10,763 nt of DNA, taken from Zeimonas sp937903095. GTDB lineage: Bacteria; Pseudomonadota; Gammaproteobacteria; Burkholderiales; Burkholderiaceae_E. This document shows positions 1 to 5,942 of the stretch, one piece after another. A program made the translations under genes and the position numbers. The stretch lies in the NCBI GenBank assembly GCA_937903095.1, contig CALCZN010000054.1, positions 1-10,763 of the forward strand. The letters are read 5' to 3'. How positions within the stretch are numbered: position 1 is the stretch's first letter; each line of letters begins with the position of its first letter. The notes below the pieces were generated by a model, which was not told the DNA's origin, ran no database searches, and saw nothing but the letters and a program-made list of their open reading frames with translations.

Positions 1-1389
1 TTCCACCTCGATCGAGGAGATGTTCTCGCCGCCGGAAATGATGATGTCCTTGGCGCGATCCTTCAGCTTCACATAGCCGTCGGGGTAGACGACGCCGAGG
101 TCGCCCGTGTGGAACCAGCCGCCGGCGAAGGCCTCTGCCGTGGCCTTCTCGTTCTTCAGGTAGCCCTTCATCACGATGTTGCCGCGGAAGACCACTTCGC
201 CCATCGTCGCGGCGTCGCGCGGCACCGGCTGCATCGTGTTCGGGTCGACGACGGTGAGCCCTTCCTGCACCTGGTAGCGCACGCCCTGGCGCGCGTTGCG
301 CTCGACGCGGCCGGCGAGGTCGAGTTCGTTCCACGACTCGTGCTTCACGCATACCGACGCCGGTCCGTACACCTCGGTGAGTCCGTAGACGTGCGTGACC
401 TCCCAGCCCATGCGCTCCATGCCTTCGATCATCGCCGCCGGCGGTGCGGCACCTGCCACCATCGCGCGCACCGGCCAGTCGATGCCCTTCTTCCATTCGG
501 CGGGAGCATCGATCAGCGTGCCGTGCACGATCGGCGCGCCGCAGTAATGCGTGACGCGGTGCTCGCGCACGAGGTCGAGGATCGTCTTCGCCTCGACGCG
601 GCGAAGGCAGACGTTGGTGCCGGCCACCGCGGGGATCGTCCACGGGAAGCACCAGCCGTTGCAATGGAACATCGGCAGCGTCCACAGGTAGACGGGATGC
701 CGGGGCAGCCCCCACGCGAGCACGTTGCCGACCGCATTCAGGTACGCGCCGCGGTGATGCACGACCACCCCCTTCGGATCGCCGGTGGTGCCCGACGTGT
801 AGTTCAGGCCGATCGCGTCCCATTCGTCCTCCGGCAGCGCCCAGCCGTGCGACGGGTCGCCTGATGCGAGCCACGCTTCGTATTCGACCTCGCCGATGCG
901 CTCGCCCGGCCCCCGGTAGACGGGATCGTCGACGTCGACCACGAAGGGGCGCGGCTGCCCGCCGGCCGCCAGCAGCGCGAGCGCCTCGGTCGCAAGCGGC
1001 GCGAACTCGCGGTCGACGACGAGCACCCTGGCGCCCGAATGGCGCAACTGGAATGCGACGGTCGACGCATCGAGCCGCGTGTTGATCGTGTTCAGCGCGG
1101 CGCCGGTCATCGGCACGCCGAAATGCGCGTCGAGCATCGGCGGCGTGTTGGGCAGCAGCACCGAGACGGTGTCGCCGCTTCCGATGTCGCGTGCCGCCAG
1201 CGCGGACGCAAGGCGCCGCGCGCGCTCGAGCATCTGCGACCACGTCAGGTGCAGGCTTCCGTGGATCGCCGCGCAGCGGTCCGGAAAGACGTCGGCGGCC
1301 CAGCTCACGAGGCTGATCGGCGTCAACGGGACGTAGTTCGCGGCATTGCGGTCCAGGTTCTGGCGGTACGGATTCGGGCGGGTGGGCAT
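1..1389 (-). CDS. Acyl-CoA synthetase (AMP-forming, ANL superfamily), C-terminus cut by window edge
   Basis: Reading the minus strand from an ATG at 1389 gives 463 codons with no stop, running off the left edge. The N-terminus (MPTRPNPYRQNLDRNAANYV) is typical of proteobacterial acyl-CoA synthetases. The adenylation signatures occur in order: the P-loop YTSGTTGDPKGV at residues 197-208, YGLTEVYGPA at 335-344, HTGDLG with its ATP-ribose-binding Asp at 430, and DRAKD followed by IIISGGENISS from 444 to 459, which is the hinge into the mobile C-terminal domain. Family members are about 540 residues long, so roughly 80 residues, including the catalytic Lys of the C-terminal domain, lie outside. 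The enzyme adenylates a carboxylic acid with ATP and transfers the acyl group to CoA in the cytoplasm. Chain length or substrate cannot be read from the sequence; medium-chain fatty acid, aryl acid or methylmercaptopropionate ligases all share these motifs. The start has only a weak ribosome-binding site (CAGG) and is chosen from the N-terminal family pattern. Confidence 0.93.
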   Translation of the reverse strand, partial: MPTRPNPYRQNLDRNAANYVPLTPISLVSWAADVFPDRCAAIHGSLHLTWSQMLERARRLASALAARDIGSGDTVSVLLPNTPPMLDAHFGVPMTGAALNTINTRLDASTVAFQLRHSGARVLVVDREFAPLATEALALLAAGGQPRPFVVDVDDPVYRGPGERIGEVEYEAWLASGDPSHGWALPEDEWDAIGLNYTSGTTGDPKGVVVHHRGAYLNAVGNVLAWGLPRHPVYLWTLPMFHCNGWCFPWTIPAVAGTNVCLRRVEAKTILDLVREHRVTHYCGAPIVHGTLIDAPAEWKKGIDWPVRAMVAGAAPPAAMIEGMERMGWEVTHVYGLTEVYGPASVCVKHESWNELDLAGRVERNARQGVRYQVQEGLTVVDPNTMQPVPRDAATMGEVVFRGNIVMKGYLKNEKATAEAFAGGWFHTGDLGVVYPDGYVKLKDRAKDIIISGGENISSIEVE

Positions 1390-1403
1390 CGTCGCAACCT
1401 GTT

Positions 1404-1423
1404 CGGGAGTTGCCGGGAGTTGC
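1404..1423. repeat. Two perfect tandem copies of a 10-bp unit in the acyl-CoA synthetase leader
   Basis: CGGGAGTTGC occurs twice head to tail at 1404-1413 and 1414-1423, and is followed by CG. An inverted copy of the core, GCAAC, lies at 1394-1398, nearer the start codon. On the transcribed minus strand the order is GCAAC, GCAAC, GTTGC, ending 4 bases before the ATG, so either upstream copy could pair with the last. The repeat is seen directly; any role in translation is inference. Confidence 0.55.
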
Positions 1424-1456
1424 CGTCGACGGGCGGGTGGCCCGGGACTCGTGACG

Positions 1457-1462
1457 ATTGTA
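1457..1462 (-). promoter_or_regulatory. Candidate -10 element (TACAAT) for the acyl-CoA synthetase gene
   Basis: On the minus strand CCTACAATCG lies about 68 bases upstream of the acyl-CoA synthetase ATG. TACAAT differs from the consensus -10 by one base and stands out in this GC-rich sequence. No convincing -35 hexamer is found 16-18 bp upstream. The same ten bases recur before metC. Confidence 0.3.
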
Positions 1463-1538
1463 GGCATTGGCTCGCAGGAAGCGCCTCGTACCTTGGTCGC
1501 CGCGCGTACGCCGCCGTACTTCGCTGGCAAGGGCGTTT

Positions 1539-1555
1539 ATGCTGCATTGCAGCAT
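1539..1555. promoter_or_regulatory. 17-bp perfect palindrome, candidate operator upstream of the GNAT gene
   Basis: The sequence ATGCTGCA-T-TGCAGCAT is an inverted repeat with perfect 8-bp arms and a single central base. It lies 44 bases upstream of the acetyltransferase start. It overlaps the place where a -35 box would sit relative to the -10-like TATATT at 1564-1569. A perfect dyad of this length in the only AT-moderate patch of a divergent intergenic region suggests a dimeric repressor site, but no regulator gene is adjacent. Confidence 0.45.
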
Positions 1556-1563
1556 CCGTCCGG

Positions 1564-1569
1564 TATATT
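1564..1569 (+). promoter_or_regulatory. Candidate -10 element (TATATT) for the GNAT gene
   Basis: TATATT is the most AT-rich hexamer upstream of the acetyltransferase gene and lies 29 bases before the ATG. It is flanked by CCGG on one side and GGCCGG on the other. The -35 position at 16-18 bp spacing falls inside the palindrome at 1539-1555 and does not resemble TTGACA, so the promoter may be weak or activator-dependent. Confidence 0.35.
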
Positions 1570-1598
1570 GGCCGGAAGTCATCCTGCAGGAGATACGC

Positions 1599-2186
1599 AT
1601 GACCAACCCGGCAGTGCCCGGCAGGGTCGCCCCCGGCTTCGTGGTCTATCCGCTCTCCCCCGAATCGCGCCCGCAGATTCTCGAGCACCTGCTGCGGCTG
1701 CCGCCGGAGGACCGCCGTCTTCGCTTCGGCGTGCCGGTTTCCGAAGAGACGATCGCCGGCTACGTGCAGAAGCTCGATTTCTCGCGCGACGCGATCTTCG
1801 GCGTGCGCGAAGACCCGGGCGCGCTGGTCGGCTTCACGCACGTGGCGCAGCTCGACGATGCGGTGGAACTGGGGCTGTCGGTCGACGCCCCTCATCGCGG
1901 CCGCGGAATCGCGCAGGCGATGTTCCGGCGCGCGCTGCTGCACGCCCGCAACCGGGGCTTCCGCCATCTGTTCATGCATTGCCTGGCGGAGAACGCGGCG
2001 ATGATGCACATCGCGGGCGAAGCGGGCATGCGCATCGTCATCGACGGCTCGGACCGCGACGCGTCGTTGTCGCTGCCGCCGGCCACCGTTCTCTCGGTGG
2101 GTACGGAGTATTACGAAGGGCAGCTCGTCCTGCTCGACTGGGCGCTTCGCGCGTCGGTTCCGTACCTGCCGCAGGCGATGGATTGA
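1599..2186 (+). CDS. GNAT-family N-acetyltransferase
   Basis: This 195-residue protein has the hallmark of Gcn5-related acetyltransferases. The acetyl-CoA pyrophosphate-binding loop is H99-R-G-R-G-I-A105 after the beta-4 strand VELGLSV (89-95), and is followed by the helix QAMFRRALLHARNRG. A second conserved block, HCLAENAAMMHIAGEAGM (127-144), matches the beta-5/alpha-4 region, where an Asn often contacts CoA. It should transfer an acetyl group from acetyl-CoA to an amine; the substrate cannot be told. The ATG at 1599 is preferred because GGAG at 1589-1592 is a good ribosome-binding site at correct spacing. An upstream TTG at 1467 would add 44 residues lacking family character and would cover the putative promoter. 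The gene is divergent from the acyl-CoA synthetase and lies 122 bp before a membrane-protein gene on the same strand. Confidence 0.9.
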   Translation: MTNPAVPGRVAPGFVVYPLSPESRPQILEHLLRLPPEDRRLRFGVPVSEETIAGYVQKLDFSRDAIFGVREDPGALVGFTHVAQLDDAVELGLSVDAPHRGRGIAQAMFRRALLHARNRGFRHLFMHCLAENAAMMHIAGEAGMRIVIDGSDRDASLSLPPATVLSVGTEYYEGQLVLLDWALRASVPYLPQAMD

Positions 2187-2226
2187 CGTCACCCTCGTAG
2201 ACCGACGTTCGGAACGCTCGACCCTC

Positions 2227-2249
2227 GGTGCCGAAGTACACTCGGCGCC
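2227..2249. promoter_or_regulatory. Hairpin-forming inverted repeat between the GNAT and membrane-protein genes
   Basis: GGTGCCGA (2227-2234) can pair with TCGGCGCC (2242-2249), giving 8 pairs including one G-U, around the 7-base loop AGTACAC. It starts 40 bases after the acetyltransferase stop. No T-run follows, so it is not a classical intrinsic terminator. It could be a weak terminator, an mRNA-stabilising stem or a protein site. The loop also contains a TACACT hexamer that could act as a -10 element. Confidence 0.3.
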
Positions 2250-2308
2250 AATCGCCGTGCCCGCGACCACCGTCCGCGTCGTGCGCGGCCTTCTGATCGG
2301 GAAGCTGC

Positions 2309-2692
2309 ATGAACACCGAAAAGGTCGTCTTCGGTTTCTTCATCCTGCTGGCGGCGACGCTGAACTTCGGCTTCGTCTGGGGCGACATCGACGTCGCCGC
2401 GCACCATCAGGTGAGCGAGCTGTTCGCGGCGATCGTCGTGAACCTCGTCGCCACGATCCTGAAGCTGGGCGACCGAACGCAGGTCGGCGCGATCCACCTC
2501 GCGTCGAGTCTGGTCGCCGACGTGCAGCTCCTGATCGCCGCGGCCGTGTGGACCTGGGGCAGCCACGTGCAGGTCGGCCATCCGGAGTCGGAGATCGTCG
2601 CCAGCGTCGTCTCGCTCGCCGCCGGCGCATTGCTGGCGAACCTCGTCTCGGTGGTGCTGCTGATCACCGAAACGCTGACCTTCCGCCGCTGA
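2309..2692 (+). CDS. Small four-helix integral membrane protein (DUF6394-like)
   Basis: This 127-residue protein is nearly all hydrophobic. Segments of membrane-spanning length lie at about 6-25, 37-54, 58-84 and 95-119. Short polar linkers hold GDID (25-28), KLGDRTQ (52-58) and an SHVQVGHPESE loop (85-95), and the tail is RR. No signal peptide or catalytic motif is visible. From memory the pattern, especially the N-terminal KVVFGFF, LNFGF and LKLGDRTQVGAIHLASSLVADVQ, resembles a proteobacterial family catalogued as DUF6394; that name is unverified. The ATG at 2309 follows a weak GGGAAG ribosome-binding site. The gene lies 21 bp before a K+ channel gene, and its stop codon is in that gene's frame. 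Co-transcription is likely, and a role as partner or regulator of the channel is an inference from position only. Function is unknown. Confidence 0.85.
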   Translation: MNTEKVVFGFFILLAATLNFGFVWGDIDVAAHHQVSELFAAIVVNLVATILKLGDRTQVGAIHLASSLVADVQLLIAAAVWTWGSHVQVGHPESEIVASVVSLAAGALLANLVSVVLLITETLTFRR

Positions 2693-2713
2693 AGGCGGCG
2701 CGCCGGGCGGCGG

Positions 2714-4696
2714 ATGGCGAGCGACTCGCAGCCCCAGGGCGCCGCGGCCTCCGGCGAAGGGGCGCCTCGCGACGCAGCGCGTCCTCCCGGCGCGTCCTCT
2801 ACGGACGCCGCCGCAGCCGACGGGGCCTCTACGAACACGGCCGCCGCCTCAGCCTCTGCCGACGCCGCCCCTCACGACGTGGCCACTGTCGACCTGGCAC
2901 CGCCCGCGGCAGCGCCCGGCTTCGCCTGGCTTTCGCATGCGAGCGTGCTGCACCTGCTGCTGCGCCGGCTGCGGCTTCCGCTGCTCGTCGTCATCGTCGT
3001 GTTCGCGATCTCGGTGGCGGGCTTCGTGCTCGTTCCCGGCGTCGATGCCGACGGGCGGCCGACCGCGCCGCTGAGCTTCTTCCACTCCTTCTATTTCGTC
3101 ACCTACACGGCGACGACGATCGGCTTCGGCGAAGTTCCCGTCGCGTTCTCCGATGCGCAGCGCATGTGGGCCACCGTCGTCATCTACCTGTCGGTCGTCG
3201 CGTGGACCTACATGCTGCTGACGCTGCTCGCGGCCGTGCAGGACGGCGCCTTCCAGCGCGCGATCGCGTCGATCCGCTTCGAACGGCGCGTGCGCCGCAT
3301 CGCCGAGCCCTTCCTGCTCGTGCTCGGCTGCGGCGACACCGGGCTGCGGCTGACGCGCATCTTCGACCGGCTCGGCATGCGCTTCGTCGTCGTCGAGATC
3401 GACGCGGCGCGGCTGCAGGCGCTCGACCTCGAGGATTTCCGCCACGACGTCGTCGCGCTGCACGACGACGCGAGCCGCCCGCACGCGCTGGTGCGCGCCG
3501 GGTTGCGTCACCCCTGTTGTCGCGCAGTGCTCGCGCTGACCAACGACGATGCGGCGAACCTCGCCGCCGTGCTCACGGCCTCGCTGCTGAACCCGAAGGC
3601 GACGCTGATCGCGCGCTCGCACACGGCGCACGCGACGACGCTGATGCAGGCCGCCGGCCGACCGCGCATCGTCGACCCCTTCGTCGCGTTCGCCGAGCAG
3701 CTGATGATGGCGCTGCGCGCACCGGGCTGCTACCGGCTGTTCGACTGGCTGACGGCGCTGCGCGGAACGCCGCTGGCGCCCGAGCTCGTTCCGCCCGACG
3801 GCGCGTGGGTGGTCTGCGGCTACGGGCGTTTCGGCCGCCCGGTCGCGCATCGCCTGCACGAGCGCGGCGTTCCGGTACGTGTCGTCGAGCCGTCCGCGAT
3901 CGCCGACGACAACGGCATCGAAGCGATCGCCGGCGACGGAACGCAGCGCGAGACGCTCGAGCGCGCCGGAGTCGCGTCGGCGCGGGCGCTCGTCGTCGGC
4001 ACCGACAACGATCTGCGCAATCTCGCGATCGCCCGGCTCGCGCAGTCGATCAACCCGGCGCTCTTCGTCGTGCTGCGCCAGAACGAAGCCGAGAACACGT
4101 TGCTGTTCGATCACTTCGGCGCCGATCTGGTGATGCGGCCGAGCGAGATCATCGCCGACGAATGCGTCGCGCTGCTCACCTCGCCGCTGCTGCTGCGCTT
4201 CCTGCGTCACGTGCGGCGACAGACCGACGCGTGGGCCGACGAGGTGATCCACCGGCTGCGCGACGCCAGCGGCAGGCTGTCGCCCGACACCTGGGAGATC
4301 CGCATCGATCGCGAGCAGGCGCCCGCGCTGTGCGAGCGCAGGGCGGCAGCGGACTCGCGCGCGGACGCGGACGCGGTCGCGAGCACGGGCGCGGACGCGG
4401 GCATCGGCCTCCATGGGCGGGGCGTGCGGATCGGCGACCTGCTGCACGATCCGCAGGATCGCAGCGCGCACATCGGGGCGGTCGCGCTGCTTGCGCTGCG
4501 CGCCGATCGCGAGACGCTGCTGCCCGCCGACGACTGGACGCCGGCCGAGGGAGACGAGTTGCTGTTCGCCGGCAGCGAGGCGGCACGCCGTCGCATGACG
4601 ATCGGGCTGCAGGATCGGGGCGTGCTGGACTATCTCGTCACCGGCCGTGCAACGCGGCGGCCGTGGCCCTGGCAGCGCAGCCGCGGCGAGGCGTGA
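2714..4696 (+). CDS. Two-TM potassium channel with tandem RCK (TrkA-N) domains
   Basis: This is a 660-residue protein. Residues 1-65 are low-complexity (Ala, Ser, Thr, Asp, Pro). TM1 lies at about 88-107. The pore helix and selectivity filter are at 122-141, with TTIGFGE at 134-140, a variant of the K+ signature TVGYGD. TM2 lies at about 151-175. A first Rossmann-type RCK domain begins at 200 (G205-C-G-D-T-G210, then acidic VVEID at 226-230). A second begins at 364 (G369-Y-G-R-F-G374, then GDGTQRETLERAGV at 407-420). The C-terminal part (about 525-620) ends in a TrkA-C-like block, LLPADDWTPAEGDELLFAG. The family forms tetrameric K+ channels gated by ligands on cytoplasmic RCK domains. A low-complexity Ala/Asp stretch at 545-563 interrupts the C-terminal region. 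The ATG at 2714 lacks a clear ribosome-binding site. A GTG at 2879 would remove most of the low-complexity tail, so the true N-terminus is uncertain. Confidence 0.92.
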   Translation: MASDSQPQGAAASGEGAPRDAARPPGASSTDAAAADGASTNTAAASASADAAPHDVATVDLAPPAAAPGFAWLSHASVLHLLLRRLRLPLLVVIVVFAISVAGFVLVPGVDADGRPTAPLSFFHSFYFVTYTATTIGFGEVPVAFSDAQRMWATVVIYLSVVAWTYMLLTLLAAVQDGAFQRAIASIRFERRVRRIAEPFLLVLGCGDTGLRLTRIFDRLGMRFVVVEIDAARLQALDLEDFRHDVVALHDDASRPHALVRAGLRHPCCRAVLALTNDDAANLAAVLTASLLNPKATLIARSHTAHATTLMQAAGRPRIVDPFVAFAEQLMMALRAPGCYRLFDWLTALRGTPLAPELVPPDGAWVVCGYGRFGRPVAHRLHERGVPVRVVEPSAIADDNGIEAIAGDGTQRETLERAGVASARALVVGTDNDLRNLAIARLAQSINPALFVVLRQNEAENTLLFDHFGADLVMRPSEIIADECVALLTSPLLLRFLRHVRRQTDAWADEVIHRLRDASGRLSPDTWEIRIDREQAPALCERRAAADSRADADAVASTGADAGIGLHGRGVRIGDLLHDPQDRSAHIGAVALLALRADRETLLPADDWTPAEGDELLFAGSEAARRRMTIGLQDRGVLDYLVTGRATRRPWPWQRSRGEA

Positions 4697-4717
4697 CGGT
4701 GTCGCCCATCGAAACCG

Positions 4718-5830
4718 CTACTCGAGCTGCAGCGTCCCCGAGCCCTGCAGGCGCGTCACCAGGTCTGCGCCGACCAGCTTCGACGGCGTATAGGCGCCAC
4801 CCGCCGGCCTGTTCTTCATCAGGTGCTCGACGACGGCCAGCGATCCGGTGATCGTCAGGCTGTAGCCGTTCGCGGTGCGGATGCGGGCGACCTTCGTCTC
4901 GCCGCGCGCGTTGCGGGCCTCGCCCCAGACGAAAGTCGGCATCTGCGCGCGCTTCTCCGCGCTGGGCCCTTTCACGGTCTTCGCAATGCGCGACTTGATC
5001 AGCTTCTGCACGAAGGAAAGACCCAGCAGCGGCCGAATCCAGTTCGCGCGCCGCGCGTTGGCGATCATCGCCGGCGAACCGGGAATGAACACCTCGACGT
5101 TGGGAATGCCGGTGCTGTGGTACGCCGTCGAGACGTCGCCCCAGGGAATGGTCATCGCATCCTTCTCGCCGTCGCCGAAGTCGATGCGCCGTACTCTGTA
5201 GGCGAGCGGCACGGTGACGATCTTTCCGTCGCGGCGCACCTTGCCGCCCTGGGCCAGCCCTTCGATCGAGGTCTTGGCGGTGCCGGGCGACAGGCCGGAA
5301 CGCGAATCGAAGCCCAGCGCCAGATGCGTCGCATCCGGCAGCGCCGCCTTCAGTGCCGCCGCCACGCAATCGGTGGGAACCACGTCGAAGCCGACGCCTG
5401 GGCAAATGACGACACCGGCGTCTCGCGCCCGCGCGCCGAGCGACTGCGCGAGTTCCAGCACCGCGATCTCGCCGGTGATGTCGAGGTAGTGCGCGCGAGC
5501 GCGCAGGCACGCCTCCATCATCGGTCGCGCGGTCGCCGAGAACGGACCCGCGCAGTTCAGGACGAGGAAATGGCCGTCGACCTGTTGCGTCGTATGCGCC
5601 GCGTCGTCCAGCGTGAAAGCGCGCGCTTCCAGACCCAGTTCCCGCGCGAGCGCTTCGATCTTTTCGCGGCTGCGGCCCGCCAGCACCGGCCGGAGTCTGC
5701 GCCGGGCGGCTTCGCGGGCGATCAGCTCGCCGGTGTAGCCGTTGGCGCCGTAGATCACCCATCTCGGCGGGGCGGAATCGGGGCTCTTGTCGTTCACGGG
5801 GTTCTCGATGTCGGCCGATGCGGCGGGCAT
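4718..5830 (-). CDS. Saccharopine dehydrogenase-like NAD(P)-binding oxidoreductase
   Basis: The product is 370 residues from the ATG at 5830. WVIYGANGYTGELIAREA near the N-terminus contains the Rossmann glycine motif G28-A-N-G-Y-T-G34. LAGRSREK at 50-57 follows beta-2, where an Arg commonly selects NADP. Further blocks are LVLNCAGPF, HYLDITGE and CPGVGFDVVPTDC, which are characteristic of the saccharopine dehydrogenase-like family (COG3268 type, sometimes called trans-acting enoyl reductases). Length fits that family and not true lysine-pathway saccharopine dehydrogenase, so the substrate is unknown. Start choice is open: a GTG at 5797 has GAGAA upstream and begins 11 residues closer to the fold, while a TTG at 5869 would add 13 residues. 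The gene is 112 bp downstream of metC on the same strand and converges on the channel gene, with 21 bp between the two stops. Confidence 0.85.
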   Translation of the reverse strand: MPAASADIENPVNDKSPDSAPPRWVIYGANGYTGELIAREAARRRLRPVLAGRSREKIEALARELGLEARAFTLDDAAHTTQQVDGHFLVLNCAGPFSATARPMMEACLRARAHYLDITGEIAVLELAQSLGARARDAGVVICPGVGFDVVPTDCVAAALKAALPDATHLALGFDSRSGLSPGTAKTSIEGLAQGGKVRRDGKIVTVPLAYRVRRIDFGDGEKDAMTIPWGDVSTAYHSTGIPNVEVFIPGSPAMIANARRANWIRPLLGLSFVQKLIKSRIAKTVKGPSAEKRAQMPTFVWGEARNARGETKVARIRTANGYSLTITGSLAVVEHLMKNRPAGGAYTPSKLVGADLVTRLQGSGTLQLE

Positions 5831-5852
5831 CTGCAACTCAGCGCGAGGGTGG

Positions 5853-5867
5853 GCTGCGAAATGCAGC
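5853..5867. promoter_or_regulatory. Short inverted repeat upstream of the saccharopine dehydrogenase-like gene
   Basis: GCTGC (5853-5857) and GCAGC (5863-5867) flank GAAAT in the 112-bp gap between metC and this gene. The minus strand reads TTGCTGCATTTCGCAGCC, which shares TGCTGCATT and GCAGC with the longer palindrome at 1539-1555 but has two extra central bases. The stem is only 5 bp, so chance is a real alternative. No convincing promoter is otherwise visible in this gap. Confidence 0.2.
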
Positions 5868-5942
5868 AAATCCGCGTCCGAAACGGTCTACGTGGCCAGA
5901 AATGCCGCCCTTCGCAGCGCGGGGCAGGATCCGGCGAGTGCC

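Noticed and set aside
2849..4471. A 540-codon minus-strand open frame opposite the channel gene
   Set aside because: The translation is Arg/Gln/His-rich with no domain, whereas the opposite strand encodes a complete channel with pore and two RCK domains.
4697..4707. The string CGGTGTCGCCC recurring at 4697 and 7311, with a shorter form near 1169 and in the metC repeats
   Set aside because: It appears in unrelated contexts, is made of common GC-rich codon pieces, and shows no consistent position relative to genes.
4697..4717. Possible bidirectional terminator between the convergent channel and saccharopine dehydrogenase-like genes
   Set aside because: Only CGGT and ACCG at the ends can pair, around a 13-base loop, and no T-run is present on either strand.
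2257..4851. An 864-codon plus-strand open frame spanning the membrane-protein and channel genes
   Set aside because: It is out of frame with both genes, and its translation is dominated by Arg, Ala and Gly without any recognisable domain. Long spurious frames are expected in very GC-rich coding DNA.
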